The notes under the pieces: generated by a model
Seen by the model: only the letters and a program-made list of their open reading frames with translations
Told to the model about the DNA's origin: nothing
Databases searched by the model: none
In this document: positions 5,099 through 7,990 of the stretch, piece after piece
Layout of the letters: the number at the start of each line of letters is the position of its first letter
How positions within the stretch are numbered: position 1 is the stretch's first letter
Source of the DNA: an uncultured Methanobrevibacter sp.
Lineage (GTDB): Archaea > Methanobacteriota > Methanobacteria > Methanobacteriales > Methanobacteriaceae
Reading direction: 5' to 3'
DNA: 7,990 nt
Assembly (NCBI GenBank): GCA_902783085.1
Contig: CACZPT010000175.1
Location: 1 to 7,990, forward strand
Position numbers and translations under genes: made by a program

Positions 5099-5821
5099 AT
5101 GAACAGATTAACTATTTCAACAACAATTGTTATTATTTGTATAATTATAATAGGAATATATGCTATAGGGGAGGTTAACTATTTCTCTGCAAAAACAATA
5201 ATTGAGCAAAATACGGAATCTCCTATTGTTTTAATTGGAAAAATTGGTGTTGAAGAAAGAATCAATAATGTTTCCTTATCACAAGGAGTAATGGCTGGTG
5301 AAATGTCATCTATTCCAAATGAAGGAGATGTTATGCTATTTGGTCACAGAACACTTCAAGGATCACCATTTTTAAGGCTGAATGAACTAGAATATGGGGA
5401 TACGATAGTATTAGAATGGCCAGGCATTGGTGAAATAACATATAAAGTTATTAATAAAACCATTGTACCTGCAACATATCATTTACATAATACACAAAAT
5501 AAAGACCATATATTCTTAATTACTTGTGATCCAATAGGTTCAACAGCCAATAGATTAATAATTGAAGGTGAAATGACCAATATAACTAAACTCAACAATC
5601 AAATCGTTTCAAATAATCCTCAAGAATCTTTTGCATATATAATAACCGCAGGATTTTTAATACCTGGGCTTGTAATTGCATTTATCTATCCGAAAGATAC
5701 AAGAATTTATATTATTATGACCGTTTTGATTATATCGCTGATGTTACTTTACTTCTGTTTCAATCCGATACCTTCCGAGTTAATCTATGACCACATTATC
5801 TTTTTAAATGGAGGTCTTTAA
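5099..5821 (+). CDS. Sortase family transpeptidase with three membrane helices
   Basis: This 240-residue membrane-anchored cysteine transpeptidase has its catalytic domain outside the cell. An N-terminal helix (7-26) is followed by the sortase barrel: LSQGVMAG (60-67), VMLFGHRT with catalytic H83, SPFLRLNELEYGDTI (89-103), FLITCDP with catalytic C143, and NRLIIEGE with R152. His, Cys and Arg have normal order, and the Cys-Arg spacing is normal. Two further helices (about 178-197 and 203-221) follow, with a short YPKDTR loop predicted inside, so the C-terminus should be outside. Most sortases have one helix; C-terminal helices are commoner in pilin-type enzymes. No LPXTG-like substrate is encoded in the window. 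The ATG at 5099 has only a weak TTGAT-type ribosome binding site, 32 bases behind the CpaB-like gene. The mptD ribosome binding site lies in its last codons. The family call is firm; the class is uncertain. Confidence 0.92.
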   Translation: MNRLTISTTIVIICIIIIGIYAIGEVNYFSAKTIIEQNTESPIVLIGKIGVEERINNVSLSQGVMAGEMSSIPNEGDVMLFGHRTLQGSPFLRLNELEYGDTIVLEWPGIGEITYKVINKTIVPATYHLHNTQNKDHIFLITCDPIGSTANRLIIEGEMTNITKLNNQIVSNNPQESFAYIITAGFLIPGLVIAFIYPKDTRIYIIMTVLIISLMLLYFCFNPIPSELIYDHIIFLNGGL

Positions 5822-6178
5822 GTGAATGTTAATGAAAAATACTTTTCCAACATAACTAAAAGAGAACGGGCAATATTTGAAGGTGGAATAAGTATGGGTG
5901 CATTATTTCACCAATTTGTTGGAACACCAGTTAATAATGATACAAGAGAAAATTTAGAAAAAACAATTGAAGAAACATTTGAGTTACAGCCAGCTATTGA
6001 AGATGTTGAAGTTAAAATAAACTTAAATGACAATACTGAATTTGATTATATTTCACTATCAGGTGATATGCTGGATGTTAGAATCCATACTAATGTAGAT
6101 GGTGTAAAAGCAGTTATTAGAATAGAATTTATTGAAGAGCTAAATTATCCTTTAATGTATGTTGAAGATTTAAAATAG
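5822..6178 (+). CDS. mptD: Archaeal 7,8-dihydroneopterin aldolase (MptD)
   Basis: This 118-residue protein matches the archaeal MptD family, which is unrelated in sequence to bacterial FolB. It cleaves 7,8-dihydroneopterin to 6-hydroxymethyl-7,8-dihydropterin and glycolaldehyde, a step toward tetrahydromethanopterin. The diagnostic block is KRERAIFEGGISMGALFHQFVGTPV split over residues 13-37. It includes E20 and H30, whose 10-residue spacing fits the active-site Glu and His reported for the Methanocaldococcus enzyme (from memory). Y113 near the end is the probable active-site Tyr. The length is normal for the family. The start is a GTG immediately after the sortase stop codon, with GGAGGT at 5810-5815 spaced 6 bases ahead, so translation is coupled to the sortase gene. 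The 3' end overlaps convergent mfnA by 9 bases. Its placement behind a sortase has no obvious functional reason. Confidence 0.85.
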   Translation: MNVNEKYFSNITKRERAIFEGGISMGALFHQFVGTPVNNDTRENLEKTIEETFELQPAIEDVEVKINLNDNTEFDYISLSGDMLDVRIHTNVDGVKAVIRIEFIEELNYPLMYVEDLK

Positions 6179-7330
6179 CTCTTTTAAATCTTTTAATAGT
6201 TGAGTTAAATGTTGTTTAGTTACATGGTTCATTAAAACAATACGAATAGCTTTAGGACAACTTGCCACTGAGACTATCCAACCATTTAAATCTTTTAATT
6301 CTTTAGCTAAAATATCTGCATCTTTAGTTGGATGGTTAAAAGCAACGATATTTAATTCTGGTTCAACTACAATATTATAACCTATTTTTTCCAAGTTATT
6401 TTTAAAAAATTTTGTATTATTCATTAATTTTAAAGCAAGTTTTGAATAACCATCACTGCCAAAATACTTTAAAAGTGCATAAGTTGCAACACTAGAAGCG
6501 CCTAATCGAGTTCCAACAACTGTGGATTGTGTTTTAACAGTTAAATAAGGAGAATCTATCGCCATTACTTTTAAATATTCTTTTTTTCTAAAAATTATTC
6601 CACCGGCAGGAATTGGTGCCAAACCCATTTTGTGAGGATCAACAGTTATTGATGAAACTCCTGGAAGTGAAAAATCAAATTTTGGAAAGTTATAACCGGC
6701 CATTTCTAAAAATGGTATTGAAAACCCACCAAATGCTGCATCAACGTGCATATAAATATTATTTTCAAAAGCAATATTTGATAACTCTTCAATAGGATCA
6801 ATTAAACCCAATTCTGTTGTTCCAGCTATTCCCACAATAGATACTGTTTTATCTGAAATATTATCTTGAACTGATTTTGGATTAATTTTATAATTGTCAT
6901 CAAGTTCCGATTCGACAATTTTTAAATTCATCATGTCTGCAGCTTTTTTAAATGAAAAATGAGCTGATTCTGGGATTATAATTTCACCATTTTTAATTCC
7001 TTTATATTTTCTTGCATGATTTCTTGCAGCTCTAAGAGCCATGATATTAGCTTCAGTACCACCAGTTACAATATTACCATAAGCTTTATCAATTGAAAGT
7101 AATTTACCAATGATATTAATTGTTTTTTCCTCAATCTCCCGTGTACCTTTAAACAAACCGGGATCACCTAAATTTGAATCTAGAAATTTAATATAAATTT
7201 CTTTAGCAAAGGGATGGGCTTCAGTACACATTGAACCCAAAATCTTTCCATCGCTATATTTTAAATCTTTAGATTGGATTTGAGCTAATTCGGATAAAAT
7301 ATCTTCTTTTGGAGTTGGTAAATCTTTCAT
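6170..7330 (-). CDS. mfnA: L-tyrosine/L-aspartate decarboxylase (MfnA)
   Basis: This 386-residue, PLP-dependent group II decarboxylase has the length and motifs of archaeal MfnA. It makes tyramine from tyrosine for methanofuran; archaeal members can also make beta-alanine from aspartate for coenzyme A. Visible motifs are VTGGTEANIMALRAAR (88-103, phosphate binding), ESAHFSFKKAA with the ring-stacking H124, HVDAAFGGF with D197, and SITVDPHKMGLAP with the Schiff-base lysine K234, followed by PAGGIIFR. ATG 7330 has AGGT about 7 bases ahead. A T-tract from the end of ppsA sits 21 bases upstream, leaving little room for a separate promoter; the element may overlap that tract. The stop codon lies inside the last codons of convergent mptD. 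The N- and C-termini look complete. Confidence 0.93.
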   Translation of the reverse strand: MKDLPTPKEDILSELAQIQSKDLKYSDGKILGSMCTEAHPFAKEIYIKFLDSNLGDPGLFKGTREIEEKTINIIGKLLSIDKAYGNIVTGGTEANIMALRAARNHARKYKGIKNGEIIIPESAHFSFKKAADMMNLKIVESELDDNYKINPKSVQDNISDKTVSIVGIAGTTELGLIDPIEELSNIAFENNIYMHVDAAFGGFSIPFLEMAGYNFPKFDFSLPGVSSITVDPHKMGLAPIPAGGIIFRKKEYLKVMAIDSPYLTVKTQSTVVGTRLGASSVATYALLKYFGSDGYSKLALKLMNNTKFFKNNLEKIGYNIVVEPELNIVAFNHPTKDADILAKELKDLNGWIVSVASCPKAIRIVLMNHVTKQHLTQLLKDLKELF

Positions 7331-7351
7331 AGAATAACCTAATTTTGAACT

Positions 7352-7379
7352 AAAAATAAAAAAATAAAAAAAGAAAAAA
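7352..7379 (-). terminator. T-tract terminator behind ppsA
   Basis: Immediately after the ppsA stop, the minus strand is a pyrimidine run of about 28 bases made of T blocks of 6, 7, 7 and 5 broken by single C or A bases. This is a strong candidate for archaeal hairpin-free termination. It ends about 20 bases before the mfnA start. Confidence 0.65.
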
Positions 7380-7380
7380 G

Positions 7381-7990
7381 TTATTCTAGACCTTTACGGG
7401 CAGCGTCTAAAATAATTTTTTGTTCTGCTCTAGCTACCGTTTTTCTAACTTCAGCTACAGCATCAGCATTTGAACTTACACTTGTAATTCCAAATTTAAC
7501 AAGTTTTTCAACAATATGTGGAACACTTCCAGCTTGACCACAAATACTGCAAGTTACACCAGCTTCTGCACATTTTTTAATTGTTCTTTCAATTAATTTC
7601 ATTACAGCAGGATGTTCTTCAGTATAGTGTTTTGCAACAAATTCATTGTTTCTGTCAACAGCAAGAGTATATTGAGTTAAATCATTGGTTCCTAAACTTA
7701 CAAAATCAACACCAATTTTTAAATACTCATCAATAATAATTGCTGCTGCTGGAATTTCAACCATCATACCAAAGTCAACATCTTTGTGAGGTTCAAAACC
7801 AACTTCACGGCATAAATCTTTAGCTTTTGCAAGTTCAGCAGGATTTTGTGATAATGGAATCATAATTCCAATATTAGTATAACCTTTTTCATGTAACTTT
7901 TTAATAGCCTTAAATTCACATTTAAGGATTTCTGGTTGATCCAACTCCCTTCTGATTCCTCTCCAACCAAGCATAGGATTGTGCTCTTCA
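7381..7990 (-). CDS. ppsA: Phosphoenolpyruvate synthase, C-terminal part (runs off right edge)
   Basis: The reading frame is open to the right edge, beyond the internal Met at 7974, so this is the last 202 codons or so of a longer gene. It covers the end of the PEP-binding TIM barrel. Motifs are NPMLGWRGIRRE (start of the visible part), NIGIMIPLSQN, MMVEIPAA, VSLGTNDLTQYTLAVDRNNE and the catalytic-cysteine motif SICGQAGS. The tail SSNADAVAEVRKTVARAEQKI is typical of archaeal PEP synthases, separating it from PTS enzyme I and pyruvate phosphate dikinase, which share the barrel. The enzyme converts pyruvate, ATP and water to PEP, AMP and phosphate for gluconeogenesis from acetyl-CoA in autotrophic methanogens. 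The N-terminal ATP-grasp and phosphohistidine domains lie outside the window. A T-tract follows the stop codon. Confidence 0.93.
   Translation of the reverse strand, partial: EEHNPMLGWRGIRRELDQPEILKCEFKAIKKLHEKGYTNIGIMIPLSQNPAELAKAKDLCREVGFEPHKDVDFGMMVEIPAAAIIIDEYLKIGVDFVSLGTNDLTQYTLAVDRNNEFVAKHYTEEHPAVMKLIERTIKKCAEAGVTCSICGQAGSVPHIVEKLVKFGITSVSSNADAVAEVRKTVARAEQKIILDAARKGLE

Noticed and set aside
7381..7990. PTS enzyme I or pyruvate phosphate dikinase instead of PEP synthase
   Set aside because: The GTNDLTQYTLAVDR motif is shared with those families, but the WRGIRRE, SICGQAGS and VARAEQKI segments fit archaeal PEP synthase, which is expected in an autotrophic methanogen.

Overview
The window reads as chromosomal DNA of a methanogenic archaeon of the order Methanobacteriales, most likely Methanobrevibacter or a close relative. 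The DNA is strongly AT-rich. It carries genes for methanopterin (mptD) and methanofuran (mfnA) synthesis, an archaeal-type PEP synthase, an archaeal-type RNase HII with a PCNA-binding-like tail, and an MreB homologue, which among archaea is typical of pseudomurein-walled methanogens. Ribosome binding sites resemble GGAGGT, and several gene ends carry bare T-tracts, the archaeal form of intrinsic terminator. No tRNA, rRNA, insertion sequence, CRISPR array or origin is visible.

Layout. Positions 1-3470 hold a leftward (minus strand) run: an unrecognised 212-residue protein, MreB tightly coupled behind it, RNase HII, an ExbB/TolQ/MotA-type proton-channel subunit, and the first 50 codons of its ExbD/TolR partner, which leaves the window at the left edge. 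Positions 3471-3896 are a non-coding divergent promoter region. Positions 3897-6178 hold a rightward run: a single-pass membrane protein with a CpaB/RcpC-like outer domain, a three-TM sortase, and MptD. MptD ends tail to tail with leftward mfnA (6170-7330), the two overlapping by 9 bases. Behind mfnA on the same strand is the 3' part of ppsA (7381-7990), which leaves at the right edge.

Two themes share the window. The first is cell-envelope organisation: an actin-like filament protein (MreB), a proton-driven motor pair (ExbB/ExbD), a sortase and a CpaB-like surface protein, arranged as two divergent units around one regulatory region. The second is one-carbon cofactor and central carbon metabolism: MptD, MfnA and PEP synthase.

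The observations most worth following are an added ferredoxin/HMA-like domain at the C-terminus of the ExbB homologue, the unknown gene translationally coupled to mreB, the pairing of a CpaB-like protein with an archaeal sortase, and a palindrome plus competing hairpins in front of that pair. All functional statements come from reading sequence motifs; no database search was run.
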